A DNA stretch of 64,000 bases from Liolophura sinensis (Eukaryota > Mollusca > Polyplacophora > Chitonida > Chitonidae), in contig NC_088307.1 of NCBI RefSeq assembly GCF_032854445.1, forward strand, positions 7,640,017 to 7,704,016, written 5' to 3'. The notes beneath the pieces are model-generated. The model was not told the DNA's origin and made no database searches. It worked only from the letters and a program-made list of their open reading frames with translations. Made by a program: the position numbers and the translations under genes. Of this stretch, positions 1 to 13,052 are shown in pieces; position 1 is the stretch's first letter; each line of letters starts with the position of its first letter.

Positions 1-607
1 TGAGTTTCAGACATCCTAAAGTAATTTCCAGTCCTATGTTTCTCCATTGGTTAGTTGATTGTTACTAGGTATATACACCACGGCAACTCATGTTGACCAT
101 ATACATGTATATACCATGTTGCCATATCGTACAGTTATGAACAGCATAATAGCCTAGGCAAGCTTTAACTGTGAAACAATGCCATGAAATCATAAGCATC
201 AACAACTGCTCAAAATGTTCAAGAAATAGGTCATTGTCTGACCTACATGTCATATCCCCACCTGTTTTGAAATATTTGCAATTAGCATACGCTTTAATTA
301 ATGCCTTTGAGATGCTCTCACACGCAACCCTTCTTACAGGAATAATATGTACATGTATAGGCCTATAGGGAAAGGTCTGAGATCAAGTCCTTGCCGGTCC
401 TTCTCTCCGCTATGTCACCTCATAATTTAATACCAACATTGAGTCTAAGTCACAAACAAACTGCTCTAGTGTAACTCACTTTCGAAATGTCAGAGATGAA
501 GAACTGTGAAGATGCATTTTTAACAAGGGAAGCATTACTGACCTCAGCCGGCTCAGGTATGTGTGTGAATATTAGGTACGATACCTTACTATTATCGTAA
601 GACATTT
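1..607. other. No gene seen
   Basis: AT-rich unique sequence with several ACATGTAT words; nothing else recognised. Confidence 0.5.
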
Positions 608-755
608 TTGATTTGATTTGATGGCGTTTTACGCTGTACCCAAGAATATTTCACTCATAGGACAGCGGGCCTTTCGCAGGTTGCTGTCAGACCTTCCCAC
701 TTACACCCGGAGAGGAAGCCAGCATGAACTGGACTTGAACTCACAGCTACAGCTA
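608..755 (-). mobile_element. tRNA-derived SINE, internally deleted
   Basis: The - strand SINE tail and core (TTTTACGC, AAGAATATTTCACT) are followed by GCAGGTTGCTGTCAGACCTT and the B-box side (GGACTTGAACTCACAGC). The central region between core and body is missing. Confidence 0.75.
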
Positions 756-3700
756 AGATTTCTGTTCATGGGACCAAAATCAAAATAGTCAAAAATGCAT
801 GTTCCAGACATTTCAAAATGATGTTCTACCTTGTTTTACTTGAAAAGGTGATTACCTGGTCCTTCATCTTCTCGGTAGACGGCACGCAAACGTTTCTTTC
901 ATGAACTGATTGAGTCCCAAATCTCCTTAAGAGTAATTTTTTACGGCAGTCCTTGATGCGTGTCACACAGTTGCAACGCGCGCTCTACTCGTGACAACTG
1001 ACAGGTGAGGCAAAATGTGGGCCTGTGGAACATGCGCTTTGGGGTCTATGTTTTCATTTTAACCCTGTGTACAGACTACTCAAGCTATGACCTCGAAATT
1101 TGGTCCGTATATTAACAAAATCATGCATCTGAATGTCTAAAGTTTGAAAGGGTTTGAACAATGGATAATGGACGAATGCAACATCAAAGTATGGCCCATT
1201 TTGTATGCCCACCCGGTATATATATGCAATCTCATTTGAAAGTGTGTGTTGCCTGATGGCATGAATAATCAATATAAGTAGACATTTCAAAAAACATTAA
1301 AACTCCCACAAGCCTCATTTGTCAAGTTTACCGAGTTTTTTTTAAAAAACCCAAAATGATTGCCGTTCCTAAAAATACAATGTAAAGCACTGATCAAATC
1401 TAGCTCTGCTTCAGCTGCAGCATTTTGCCTGGACCAGTATCTGTACCACCCGAACACCTGAGAAATCAAACTACATGTATCTTTCACGTAGCTCATATTC
1501 TGCAACACCATAATTATACAAAGACTACGGCACAGAGAAAAAAACCAGAGCAGTTGAGGATTTCCATGCTGTTGTCATATGTACATTTTGTGCACTTTCC
1601 TTCAACCTGGGGTCAAGAAATCTAATGAATATAAAGGGACCAATTGTAGCACTCTTGTAAGCCTGCAGAAATCTTGCTCCTGCGTACAGCTGAAAAACTG
1701 GGTAAGATGTGAGAGAACTAACAATTAAAGTCACTGGGCGCCATAGAGATCCAGGCCTATAATTCTAGACTGAAACAGATTCCCACCAGTCAGGCACAAA
1801 AATAATTTGGCAATTTAATAAGTGAGGGTATCCAATACAGATACGCCACATTCGGAGTGACACCGGTAAATATCTCCCCGACAATCTTGTTTTCGTCTTA
1901 CGCGATCAGATCTGAAGGCCACTAGGGTAACTCTCAGGGTTGGTGCTAAAAACAGGAGCTGGTATTGATTAACGCAGCTCTTCTAAAAGAGGACAGGAAT
2001 GTAATAGGCTAGCTGAACATCGGTATACTATCAGGCTAGGGTTTGGCAATCTCCGTTCAACATTGGCACCGCTGGGTGAAGGGGGCTTCACAGTAACATG
2101 ACATTCCAAAGGCGAGCGAAATATAAATGATACATTTGGTGCTGTCCTCAATCCATGTGGCAGCTACGAAAGACTCGATCTCTGCCACAGAATATCTTGA
2201 TCCGTATCATTAACCACAGATTTATGACTAAAACAAAACAGGCATAAATGCACTTGCCATCTGTTAAAATACTTTTGTCTTGTCGGCTTCGTCTCAAATT
2301 GAAGGCTATCTAAATCTTTTAAAGGTTTATAAAAATATTCCAGAGACTATCTTTTCCATTGGTTGGGACAGTTATGGTGGCAAAACTCACACTTCCTTTT
2401 AATATTATTCCACTGTTTAAGTACTTTATATTCATTTAATTTGCCATTGTATATCTATATATAAATATTGTTTTCAAAATCTTGTTGTAAGTGGTTTACA
2501 CGACCCAAATTACCATGTTTTCCAACGCATATGTAATGTAATATATTGTTTCAAATTAGTTTGTGTTCGAGGGCCTCAGGGTAGATCAACCCAGTGTTGA
2601 CTGAGTATACTCAATGTATTTTACCTTCTTGAAATAAAGCCATTATTATATCATTATTATGGTACTTAAGAACAATATGAAGGTGTTCATCTTGGTTTAT
2701 AAGCCTTCACCAGAAAATCAGGAAGAGCTACATAGGCATATGATAGGCTCCCACTACTGTGTCAAACCAAGCATTTAGGATTACCAATCCCATTAAGAGC
2801 TACCCTAATTCTTCTATTTTTTTTGGGGGGGGGGGGGGGACACCTCAGGTCTACTCTTTGGAGCCAACATCGAGGTAAAGTTCTGGATGTAGCAGAAATT
2901 ATAATTGAAATGCCATTCTTTTCTTTCAGCATTTTTAACATCTGTTAAAAATGAGAAGATTAGCAGTTTGGAGATTAGTGGTCCAAACTGCTTTTGAATA
3001 TTGTGCCCATTAGATTGTCAGACTCAAGGCCTAATTATTTGTGAGACAACCATAAAGGGCCAATGCACACAAAGGTCACTACAGTGTATAGTTATAACAG
3101 ACCTTTCCGAACCATCAATCAAGAAATATCCGTTGACCAATGGTAACCAAAATCACTAAATGCAAATAGCTCGGTCAACCGGATGTCTCACACATTGATT
3201 GCCAATGTTCAATCTTTCTGTAATGGCATCACAGTGGTGGTGATGGTGGGGGGGGGGGGGACGGAGGGGACATATTTGTTAATTTCCTCAACGTCTGTGA
3301 CGTTGCAATATCATTTCCTTAAAATTCTAACATTGTTCTGTCTTTAATGCAAAGTCGTTATCAAGGAAGGAATATTTGATGTCAATAAAATCATGTCACT
3401 ACCGTAAGCCAATAGGAACATTTGACGCCACGAAAATTTATTGCTACGGGGTCGCCATTTATTTCACCAAGAACAGAACGACAAGTAAGGTTTTCAGGGT
3501 AAGAGGTGGAGGGACATTGGGTGTGTGGGATCTATTCATGTACTACAGCAGGCTGAGGTCTATGTAAACTTCCTCATGTGACTATGATGGATCATGCTCT
3601 CAGTTGTTATGCTCAGAACCAAGACGGAAATATAAAAACCACTAAGTCTTCCTCACTCTTGGTTTTCAGAATGAACCCTGACATCATCAATCCTAATACA

Positions 3701-4092
3701 GCATTGCACGGAAACAAGTTCATTTTTATTCATCAAAAAAAAAAAACGATCAAAAGTATAACTTTGAGGCCTTCATGTTCTTCTAAAAGCGCATTTCTAC
3801 AAACCAATCTTAAGGTGAAACACAGCATTTTCTTTTTTCTTATAAAACCTAAAACATTAAAATATAAAACAATATACAGAACAGTGAGTAAAACCAAAGT
3901 AGCTAAATTATATGAAAGTGTGATGATACTTAGGCAAATCCTTACACATAAAAAGTAAAATTTAGTGGGTTTTTTTTGTTGTTTTATTTCAGTTAAGGTT
4001 TTATTCCTAAAACTGCTCACACACACTTATAAAATGGTAACTATTAACGTACATGTACACGCATAACCCTTAACATGTATATTAACCATTTT
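756..4092. other. No gene seen
   Basis: Unique AT-rich sequence with two poly-G runs (2826-2839, 3246-3260) and a possible family C fragment (3400-3470). Short open frames have no recognisable content. Confidence 0.5.
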
Positions 4093-4244
4093 ATGCTGGC
4101 TTCCTCTCTGGCCGTACATGGGAAGGTCTGCCAGCAACCTGCGGATGGTCGTGGGTTTCCGCCCACCATAATGCTGGCCGCCGTCATATAAGTGAAATAT
4201 TCTTGAGTATGGCGTAAAACACCAATCAAATAAATAAATAAATA
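4093..4244 (+). mobile_element. SINE, 3' part
   Basis: Body from ATGCTGGCTTCCTCTC through CCACCATAATGCTGGCCG and AAGTGAAATATTCTTGAGTA to an AATAAATAAAT tail. The tRNA-like head is absent. Confidence 0.85.
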
Positions 4245-4519
4245 TATTAACCATTTTCATTTTAATCAAGTTCAATATTTCAACGCATAGCAAAAGGATC
4301 AGCCTATCTGGCAGCAAGAAGATATTAACAGGGATGTCTAATAATGGCACTGTTTTTATGCTCAAACTTCAAAGTTGCCATGAATCAAAATGATCACATT
4401 TCATGATCGTGCTATTTTGAAAGTTGAAATTAACTCGTATGAGCTATAATCATCTCTGATATATATGTAATTCTATACACTTTAATTACAGGCTGAAAGC
4501 TTAACTACATGAAGGGTAA

Positions 4520-4783
4520 ATTACCTAGAAGTTTGACCCTAACTAAGTTGCACCTCTTGTCTGATTTTGATGGTATTATTGACCTGAGAAAGGTGTTTTA
4601 AGGCTTGTTTGGAAGGTGTTTTAAGGCTTGTTTGGAAGGTATAGCACGATATAGGTATGTCCTTTTGGAAAAATGTACAGTAAGTTTCGGCACCAAAAAA
4701 AAAAAATATAACATTTCATGATATCTATTTGCCTCACAATAATGCATTTTTTAAGGGGCGAAATTTTAGGTCATTTAAGGTAG
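4520..4783 (+). mobile_element. MITE-A with internal 23-bp duplication
   Basis: Right end GGTCATTTAAGGTAG and body (AAGTTTCGGCACCA, TATTTGCCTCACAATAATGC) match family A. A 23-bp segment (AAGGTGTTTTAAGGCTTGTT and three more bases) is duplicated at 4592-4639. Confidence 0.65.
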
Positions 4784-5689
4784 TCATAGCATAGCTAGCA
4801 TGCAGTGATTTTCCCTTGATTGGTATTAAACTGCGACTACCAATCAATTTATTCCGCAGACAGTAATCAATCTTTCCTTTTTTTAACCTCGACAGGAGAT
4901 CCTCAAAGGAAATTCCACCCCATTTAACACCACAGGTAATCAATGCACATCTGACATGTGTAAATACAATAATCGCGTGAAACAAACCATCAATAACTGT
5001 GATCAAAATCTTTAACAGGTGTCAATTTTCTCTGCAATATTCGTTTTCATGATCGAGCCTTCATTAATCCGCTGGATCACTAGACACGGAATTAGGCAGT
5101 GTGGATTTGAACACTTCCTCCTGGATCGTCCGTTCAGATTACAACCTCGTCAGATAGGAACAGTTCACTGACCCATGATCGCCATGGTCAGCAATGGAGA
5201 CTACACATGCTCTCACCAGCGGATGTGTAAATTGACAATAATGATAGACTGATTCAAACAAAAATTGCTGGAAAATGTGTGAGAACATCTACTGTGTAAT
5301 AATAATTTCAGGGTTTTCACCAGAGAAAGAAATCACTTTTCAAGGACTGTCAAAGCCCTAATGGCAACATATATGTTTTCCAGAACTCTGAGGGAAGTTT
5401 CACGTGAAGTAAAATAACCATTCATGTGGTGATAAATAACAGATAACATCTGGGTAGCTAATTTATTTTGAACATAATACAATATGGAAAATCAAGTACT
5501 CTCAAATTAAGTACTTTAATATTCTGAAATAAACTCTCTTTTTTCACAGATCATCAAGGTCTTAAAAAACCTTTCAATAACATGATAGTACTTTTAAGGA
5601 CTTCAGTTTAAGCACCAACAAAAACTCTGAAATCTACATACATATCAGTCAATTTCAACTTTGACAATAACATGATTGTGAATTGTGAT

Positions 5690-5952
5690 TATTTATTTAT
5701 TTGATTGGTGTTTTATGCCATACTCAAGAATATTTCACTTATATGACAACGGCCAGCATTATGGTGAGAGGAAACTGGGCAGAGCACATGGGAAACCCCT
5801 GACCATTAGCAGGTTGGTGGAAAACCTTCCCACGTATGACAGGAGAGAAAGCCAGCATGGGCTGGACTTGAACTCACTGCGACCCTATTGGTGAGAGACT
5901 CCTGGGTCATTACGCTGCGCTAATGCACTAACCAACTGAGCCACGAAGGCCC
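5690..5952 (-). mobile_element. Full-length tRNA-derived SINE with target-site duplication
   Basis: Read on the - strand it starts with a tRNA-like head (A box TGGCTCAGTTGGTTAG, B box GAGTTCAAGTCC), continues through the conserved body, and ends CACCAATCAAATAAATAAAT. An 11-bp direct repeat, TGAAYTGTGAT (5679-5689 and 5955-5965, one mismatch), flanks it as a target-site duplication. This copy defines the family in the window and looks relatively young. Confidence 0.92.
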
Positions 5953-6629
5953 ACTGAACTGTGATCATGTTGATTCTTTCCTAGCAACTTTGAACTCTGA
6001 ATAGAAAAACAGTGTCTCATACATGAAGTACATGTTAGTATCATCAAGCTGCCAGACAGGCTGATCCTTCACTTTGCACTGAAACACTGAACTTGATTTA
6101 AATAAAAATGGTTAATATAAAATCTGTGGATATATAATGGTTCATTAAATTCAATATCATCAAACACTTTCTGGTTTGAAAATTTCTGAAAAAAAAAAAC
6201 ACCTCCAAAAAAAAAACACAACTTCAAGACAGCTAGCCATGATTACTGTGAACGTGGCTAATAGAGTGGTTTCAAGCCGCTAACAGTCTTGGGTAACCTG
6301 GTTATGAGATTGTTTAAAGAAACCCTCATTATCAGATCCTGGAGAGATTCTTAGTGTCTTCTCTAACCAGGTCGACCACCTGTACAAAACACTGGTCCTA
6401 GCTCACTCATATTGGCCCCTGTGGTAGATGCTTATAAGCTTTCGTTCGGACTGATACTCAGCAATCAGGAAGGTGCTAGCTGTATATCGCTCAAGCAGCT
6501 TCGCAGTCACATATAAAGTGTCATGATGCCAGCAGGTATTATGGTACAAGCTAAATGGAGATCCATTAAATGCGTTTCAGCAGAACTATGATGCCATTTC
6601 TATATCAACATTAAATGTTTTCCCAAGGT

Positions 6630-6715
6630 CATCAAAAGGTTAGAGCATCTACCTTTATAAAGTCAGGAGACCTGGGATCAAACCTGTGTTGGGTCATACC
6701 AAAGACTTTAAAAAG
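6630..6715 (+). repeat. tRNA-like fragment
   Basis: GGTTAGAGCATCTACC and GGGATCAAACCTGTG resemble A- and B-box remnants of a tRNA-derived SINE head. No intact cloverleaf is evident. Confidence 0.35.
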
Positions 6716-6835
6716 ACATTAAAAATAATATTTGTTATTTTTGATGGCATGGACTCCCCCTGACATGAAGACACATTATTCACACACATCAAATGACTTG
6801 TCTTTGTCACATGGCTGCAACAGTGTTATTAAAGT

Positions 6836-6985
6836 ATTTGTTTATTCGTTTGATTGATGTTTTACGCCATACTCAACGATATTTTACTTATAAGACAGCT
6901 GTCAGCAGTATGGTGGGAGGAAACCAAACGGAGCCCGAGGGAAACCAACGACCATCGACAGGTTGCTGTCAGACCTTCCCATGGT
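6836..6985 (-). mobile_element. SINE fragment
   Basis: Tail and core in - orientation (TTTGATTGATGTTTTACGCC, TATGGTGGGAGGAAACC, CAGGTTGCTGTCAGACCTTC). The tRNA head is missing. Confidence 0.8.
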
Positions 6986-7197
6986 TATTAAAGTATGACA
7001 TAAAACAAAAGCACTTACACACTTCACATGAAAGACAGGGCACTTTAAACTTTACACTTGAAACTTGGATACATCATAGACAAAATGGCTCTAGGTCCTG
7101 CATCACGTTAGTGTCATATTTCATAGGATTAAATCACATGCTGATTAAAATAGTGAACTTAGTACACTTTGGGGGGGGGGGGGGGGCTCTTTGTTAG

Positions 7198-7438
7198 CGT
7201 TTCAGCGCTGCGCAATGACCCAGGAGCCTCTCACCAATGCAGTTGCTGCGAGTTTAAATGTCCAGCTCATGCTGGCTTCCTCTCCGGCAGTACATGGGAA
7301 GGTCTATCAGCAACCTGTGGATGGTTGTGGGTTTCCCCTGGCCTCTGCCAGGTTTCTTCCCAACATCTGCTGTCGCATAAGTGAAATATTCTTGAAAACA
7401 TCAATGAAATAAATAAATAAATAAATACATAAATAAAT
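7198..7438 (+). mobile_element. SINE, nearly full length
   Basis: Starts within the tRNA head (CGCTGCGCAATGACCCAGGA), has a degenerate B box (GAGTTTAAATGTCC), the body and a long AAATAAATAAAT tail. A poly-G run lies directly upstream (7170-7187). Confidence 0.85.
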
Positions 7439-7911
7439 TGTGGATGATGACTCCTGCCATCCACATTATACCTACATGAACATTTTGTATACGTGAAATT
7501 TTTCCCACAGAATTCAATAAATTAAAATATCTGAACTCTAAAAACCAGTTGATATTTATGCGTCACCACAAATCATAACTGTAAGTGACACCTGCTTTAT
7601 ATGTTCTGGGGGCTTTTTTATGCTTCACACCCAAAGGGGCCATCTAGAAATTAGCCCCGGGGAAGATTTAATTGGCCTGCCTGCTTAATACAATTGCACG
7701 CCTTAGTATAAGGGAGAAATGGTACTTAAAAAATACATGTACCAGGAATAATAGTGTTTTTATTTATCAAAGGTAGCACGGTCAATTTACAACAAAATTG
7801 GTCTTCCTCATGGTCTTCAAAGAGAAAACAATATACAGGAAACGTACTTCACAGTCCAACCAAAAAATACATCAATATATAAAAAACAAGACAAAGCCAG
7901 TTGTACCCACT

Positions 7912-8111
7912 NNNNNNNNNNNNNNNNNNNNNNNNNNNNNNNNNNNNNNNNNNNNNNNNNNNNNNNNNNNNNNNNNNNNNNNNNNNNNNNNNNNNNNNNN
8001 NNNNNNNNNNNNNNNNNNNNNNNNNNNNNNNNNNNNNNNNNNNNNNNNNNNNNNNNNNNNNNNNNNNNNNNNNNNNNNNNNNNNNNNNNNNNNNNNNNNN
8101 NNNNNNNNNNN
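7912..8111. other. Assembly gap (200 N)
   Basis: 200 unknown bases. The 8 bases TACCCACT occur immediately on both sides (7904-7911 and 8112-8119). Open frames through the N run are artefacts. Confidence 0.98.
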
Positions 8112-8862
8112 TACCCACTCACCTGTGTAGTACAACCAGGTATTTTCTTTTCTTTCATGGATCTGGTATTTACAATGTAGTCCAGTACGATACACTTATG
8201 TATCATACTTGGATTTATAACAAAGAATACTCGATCGACTATTATTGATCATCGCACATCTTCCCGCTGATGATCATTTCTCATTCTGTTTTGATTATTT
8301 CCTAGTTCTACTGTGCATGTGAGAATTGAGGAAGTTCTTAAATGCTTTTAATAGTTCTGGTACAATATGCAATACACACACACACAAAATTATAACAAAT
8401 ATTAAAAAAATTACATTCAAGATCCATAGATGTTAATTAATAATCAGCTTTTGAAAATGATAATAATAGCCCTTAGTTCCACCAAAAACTAGGTAAGTTT
8501 AATAAAAAAAATTAAAGCAGAACATGCACGAAGTGACACTGAAATATAATATATAGAAATATATAGAAAAAAGAATTAAATGTACAGTACTGCCCGCCCG
8601 ATCCTATTGATATACTTTATGTGTATCATCTTACCATCCAGTTTTCCCGTTTCTCGAGAAAGTTTATTGGTGTTATTAAAAATGTAAAATTGTACAGTGT
8701 AAATTCTGACCCCAAACTATACTAATATTATAAATTAGCAATTTGTGGTGCCTAAATTATCATGTCTAAGTTCTGTTATAAACTATACACTATAAACATA
8801 AACAGTACTGAATACTATGTCAAACACTTGGTTAAAGATTCATAATATGCAAAACATTGTGT

Positions 8863-9593
8863 ACATGTATGATCATGTACTCCCCCATTATCAGTGCAGC
8901 TGATACAGCCAACATGTATGATTATGTACTCCCCCATTATCAGTGCAGCTGATACTGCCAACATGTATGATTATGTACTCCCCCATTATCAGTGCAGCTG
9001 ATACAGCCAGCATGTATTATGTACTCCCCCATTATCAGTGCAGCTGATACAGCCAGCATGTATGATTATGTACTCCCCCATTATCAGTGCAGCTGATATA
9101 GCCAACATGTATGATTATCTACTCCCGATTATCAGTGCAGCTGATACAGCCAACATGTATGATTATGTACTCCCCCATTATCAGTGCAGCTGATATAGCC
9201 AACATGTATGATTATGTACTCCCCCATTATCAGTGCAGCTGATACAGCCAACATGTATGATTATGTACTCCCCCGTTATCAGTGCAGCTGATACAGCCAA
9301 CATGTATGATTATGTACTCCCCCGTTATCAGTGCAGCTGATACAGCCAACATGTATGATTATGTACTCCCCCGTTATCAGTGCAGCTGATACAGCCAACA
9401 TGTATGATTATGTACTCCCCCATTATCAGTGCAGCTGATATAGCCAACATGTATGATTATGTACTCCCCCATTATCAGTGCAGCTGATACAGCCAACATG
9501 TATGATTATGTACTCCCCCATTATCAGTGCAGCTAATACAGCCAACATGTATGATTATGTACTCCCCCGTTATCAGTGCAGCTGATACAGCCA
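8863..9593. repeat. 49-bp minisatellite, about 15 copies
   Basis: Unit runs ACATGTATGATTATGTACTC, then CCCCATTATCAGTGCAGCTG, then ATACAGCCA. Copies are over 90% alike, with small deletions near 9015 and 9125. Each unit contains an inverted repeat, ATCAG/CTGAT, around TGCAG. Confidence 0.95.
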
Positions 9594-9814
9594 AAAACAG
9601 GAAAGCTTTCCAAACTGCATAATCATTTTATATGGCATAGGACATTGCAAAAATAAAGTAAGCAAAAGACTCGCAGCTACATGTATATGTACATGATGAG
9701 CCTGTGATATCAAAATATGTATCATATAAAAATTATCCACACATATGTATTGTGTATATATTTAAATATTGTGTGTTTTCACCTACAAGAAACTTCAGTA
9801 TTTTCCAGGTGACA

Positions 9815-9990
9815 CATTTTTGCTTCATTCTGATTGATTCATCCACCTAATACAGGGCCACTGAAGAGGTTTTTTTTGTGAAGTATGATTTAATTTCTTA
9901 ATTTTTCTTAATGATGGTATCAAAAGTGTCATTTTAAGACCTTTATGTGCTTGTGAATATGAATTTATACTTACCAAACTTTGGGTGAAA
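9815..9990 (+). repeat. Dispersed repeat family C copy
   Basis: Shares TTCTGATTGATTCATCC, GGGCCAC, and a later TCATTTTAAGACCTTTATGTGC with copies at 46365-46525 and 57500-57690. Probably a nonautonomous transposon; ends are not resolved. Confidence 0.5.
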
Positions 9991-12076
9991 TAAACTATAT
10001 CTGAACAAGGAACCACTTTGCCGTTCAATACCCTACGGTTCTTTCTTGCATGAGCTGTGCAATTTCTGCGCAAGTTTCAGGTGTAATAGATTATAGTCTT
10101 TCAGCTCTCATTGTAAACAGGAAAGATTATAAGTAAAATGTTTGCACGCCTCCACATTTGTGGTTTGGGTCAGAACTACCCACTGCTGAGGGCAATACTT
10201 TATCTCAATGAAGATTGCTAAATTATTAAGAGAAGACACCAGGAAGTGATAAGAGACCAGCACATCAGAACGATCAAGCGTTACAAGAAGACAGGTTTCA
10301 GACAGAAATGGCCCAAAGCTAAAAGTCTGATAGTTCAACATTTAATAACTTAATCATTCTAGACATGCCATAAAGCTATATAAGCATATCTTAATGGAAG
10401 GTTAAACATGTTGTATATGCATCACTCTGTACTCTTGTATTTCTATAAAAACACATACATGTATGTACGTATCTTATTTCTTCTAATTTTTGAAACACCT
10501 GGTCTGCTCATTTTAGCGAATATACTAGCATGTTTAATTATAGCGGGAATATTTTTTCCTCACATGATTATACAATCTGATGGACAATATACTGATAACT
10601 TTACTTTCTGGTATTCATGAAATGTAGTATTCTACTTCCAACAGTACTAACATCTGTCCGCTATTTAGAAGAATTAGGGTATACAAGAGATTTATAAATG
10701 TTAACCATAAATTTTGTGTTTCAAAAAATAAATGGTACATGGATCCTCCGCATTTTTCAACTAAAATAAAAGATATAAAAACTAAAAAACATCCTTAGAG
10801 TTAGGCAGAATTTACACTCTGTTTCTGCGCTTTAATACAGTGCAGAACATGTATTTGTCTTTAAAAAAAAGTTGCTAAGGAAACATCTTCTCTTCTTAAG
10901 TTGTAAATTAATGATTTAAACATTTTAAGAGTTCAAGAAGTACACAGATTATCCTTTAAAGGTATATAAGTCGTACACAACTGATTGGTGTACAGACACA
11001 TACATTTTCCACCTTTATAACTGTGGTTAGGCTTACAGGTGGTAAACCAATTAGTGCCGAGAATAAACTATTGTTCTTTGTCACCAGGTGCTGCCTGACA
11101 CACCTTCTAGCTTTAAACATTCAACCAAACAATCCCCACGCACAGAGCTTATAACATATGTACTGCAAATGCTTTTCAGCCAAATCCAAAGCCTACGTTG
11201 TGTAACTTGCATGTAAAAGACCTCAAATTTTTGTCCATGTCTAAGTTGCTCATTTTACACGATTCCAGCAGTTCTATTGATTTTAAAAAGGTGCTTCAGA
11301 GGTCTTGGAATGGTAGGATGATATCCTATGGTGAAAAATTTCGTACACATGTTTGCAATTTGTACATGTAGCTTTTGTTTAAACTTCAAATACATGTACG
11401 TAGACAGTGTATAATTTAATTGCTTACTACACAATACCTTTGAATATTGGAAGTTTGTAAGGTCAAGGTGACACTGGTTCATTCATCCGGTCAGGGACAA
11501 CACCAAAAAAACTGTTACACTTTATAAAGTTATATGAATGAAGGTCACCCCCTCCACCGGTGCTCTAAAAACAAAGGGAGATAAGCAACTGATCTTTTTC
11601 CATGCAATGTCATACTGGCAAATTGTGAAGACTTATACTAAAAATATTTAATGAATTATTTTCACACAGAAAACTTCTAAAACATCATACAATATCAGCC
11701 AAAGTTTGTTGGTAACAATTTAAAAAAAAAAACTGGAAGTGTTACAGACAGTTCTCCTTTTAGATGTCAATTAAGGGCTTCACATTAGGCTGTTGTGAAA
11801 GGAACTTTAATTGCCATATAAAAGTGATTGATTACATCATTGCAGTATTAAAATGGTCATCCAGTATAAAAATGGACGACTGTAGTCAAAACTTCTAACT
11901 TTTAGGACAGATAATTCTAATTATCTCTTGGATTTTCAAAAAACTAAAGATATAAATACGTTGTTCACTAGATCTGGACTATGTGAGAAAAGTGAAAGGG
12001 TATATTCATGTTAGAATTACATGTCTGTTGGTTTAAAAGAGCAGACCAGATGTCCCAAAAATTGGAAGAATGACTA
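9991..12076. other. No gene seen apart from a MITE-A fragment
   Basis: Unique AT-rich sequence around the fragment at 11220-11342; short open frames only. Confidence 0.5.
11220..11342 (+). mobile_element. MITE-A, left half
   Basis: TTTTTGTCCATGTCTAAGTTGC, GTTCTATTGATTTTA and GGATGATATCCTA match the 5' half of the family seen complete at 31095-31322. Confidence 0.6.
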
Positions 12077-12260
12077 CCGTATTTTTTCAACCTTTTCACA
12101 TATTTACAAGGTGTTTATTCCAGCATATTCTGAAGGCATTATATATTCTGTGTAGACTGATAAAACGATTTTTTTTTGTGATGGCCTGAACTTGGTCAAT
12201 CCAACCAATGTATGTATTCATATCATCCATCACTTTTCTCTTTATAATATATGGAAGACA
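12077..12260 (+). mobile_element. MITE-B copy
   Basis: Contains CCGTATTTTTTCAACCTTTT, GTGTTTATTCCAGCATATTC, TGAAGGCATTATA and GGTCAATCCAACCAATGTA, as in the other B copies. The right terminus is lost. Confidence 0.65.
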
Positions 12261-12790
12261 AATCTTGATGCTGTGCACGTACATGTATATTTAACAAGGC
12301 TTGTGAAGAAGTCATTAACCGAGAACTTTAAAGAATCATTTAATAGCCTATACGCCGAATGCAAACTTTTTTTTTCAGGCTTTAATCAATTGTAATCAGC
12401 CACGGTTGAAAGGCTACCATTAATTTATTGTTTACCTGGAATGGCAAAATTTGGCTGAGGTAAATACGAACAGAACAAATACAGATAGGTAAATTTACAC
12501 ATCTGAGTCATTAATCAATTGACTCCCACTGTACAGATTCTGAAATATTACCTGCCGTAAATTAAATGACTGTTGTATTATGGGAAATTATATTGACAAT
12601 CATCCCTGCAAACCAGGTACAAGTAATTAATTCAGGAAATGAATACACTCTAACAATTTGCAGGGGATGGCCAGGCCTCCCATGACAGAGGTGCTTAAAG
12701 CTCTAGTTCACTCTGAATACCAGGCCGTTGATCAATGAGGTCATATGTTTGAATCCAAAGTTCTTGCTCGGTTTTGCCTGCAGCTTTAAG

Positions 12791-13052
12791 CCAAGAGGTT
12801 TGTCAGGTGCCTACATGTAACAATTAAAAGCCAGTGGTTTACTAAATGCACTTGGTCAAGAGGTTTGTCAGGTGCCTACATGTAACAATTAAAAGCCAGT
12901 GGTTTACTAAATGCACTTGGTCAACAGGTTTGTCAGGTGCCTACATGTAACAATTAAAAGCCAGTGCTTTACTAAATGCACTTGGTCAACAGGTTTGTCA
13001 GGTGCCTACATGTAACAATTAAAAGCCAGTGCTTTACTAAATGCACTTGGTC
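12791..13052. repeat. 65-bp tandem repeat, 4 copies
   Basis: Unit begins CCAAGAGGTTTGTCAGGTGC, continues CTACATGTAACAATTAAAAG and ends TTTACTAAATGCACTTGGT. The copies differ by only a few substitutions, so the expansion is recent. Confidence 0.93.

Noticed and set aside
3578-3958. 126-codon open frame, + strand
   Set aside because: Very AT-rich with Lys/Ser/Thr/Ile/Phe bias expected by chance; overlapping frames on the other strand are equally open.
7798-8248. Open frames through the N run
   Set aside because: Artefacts of unknown bases.
8863-9593. CRISPR array
   Set aside because: Units are contiguous 49-bp repeats without unique spacers, in a eukaryotic setting.
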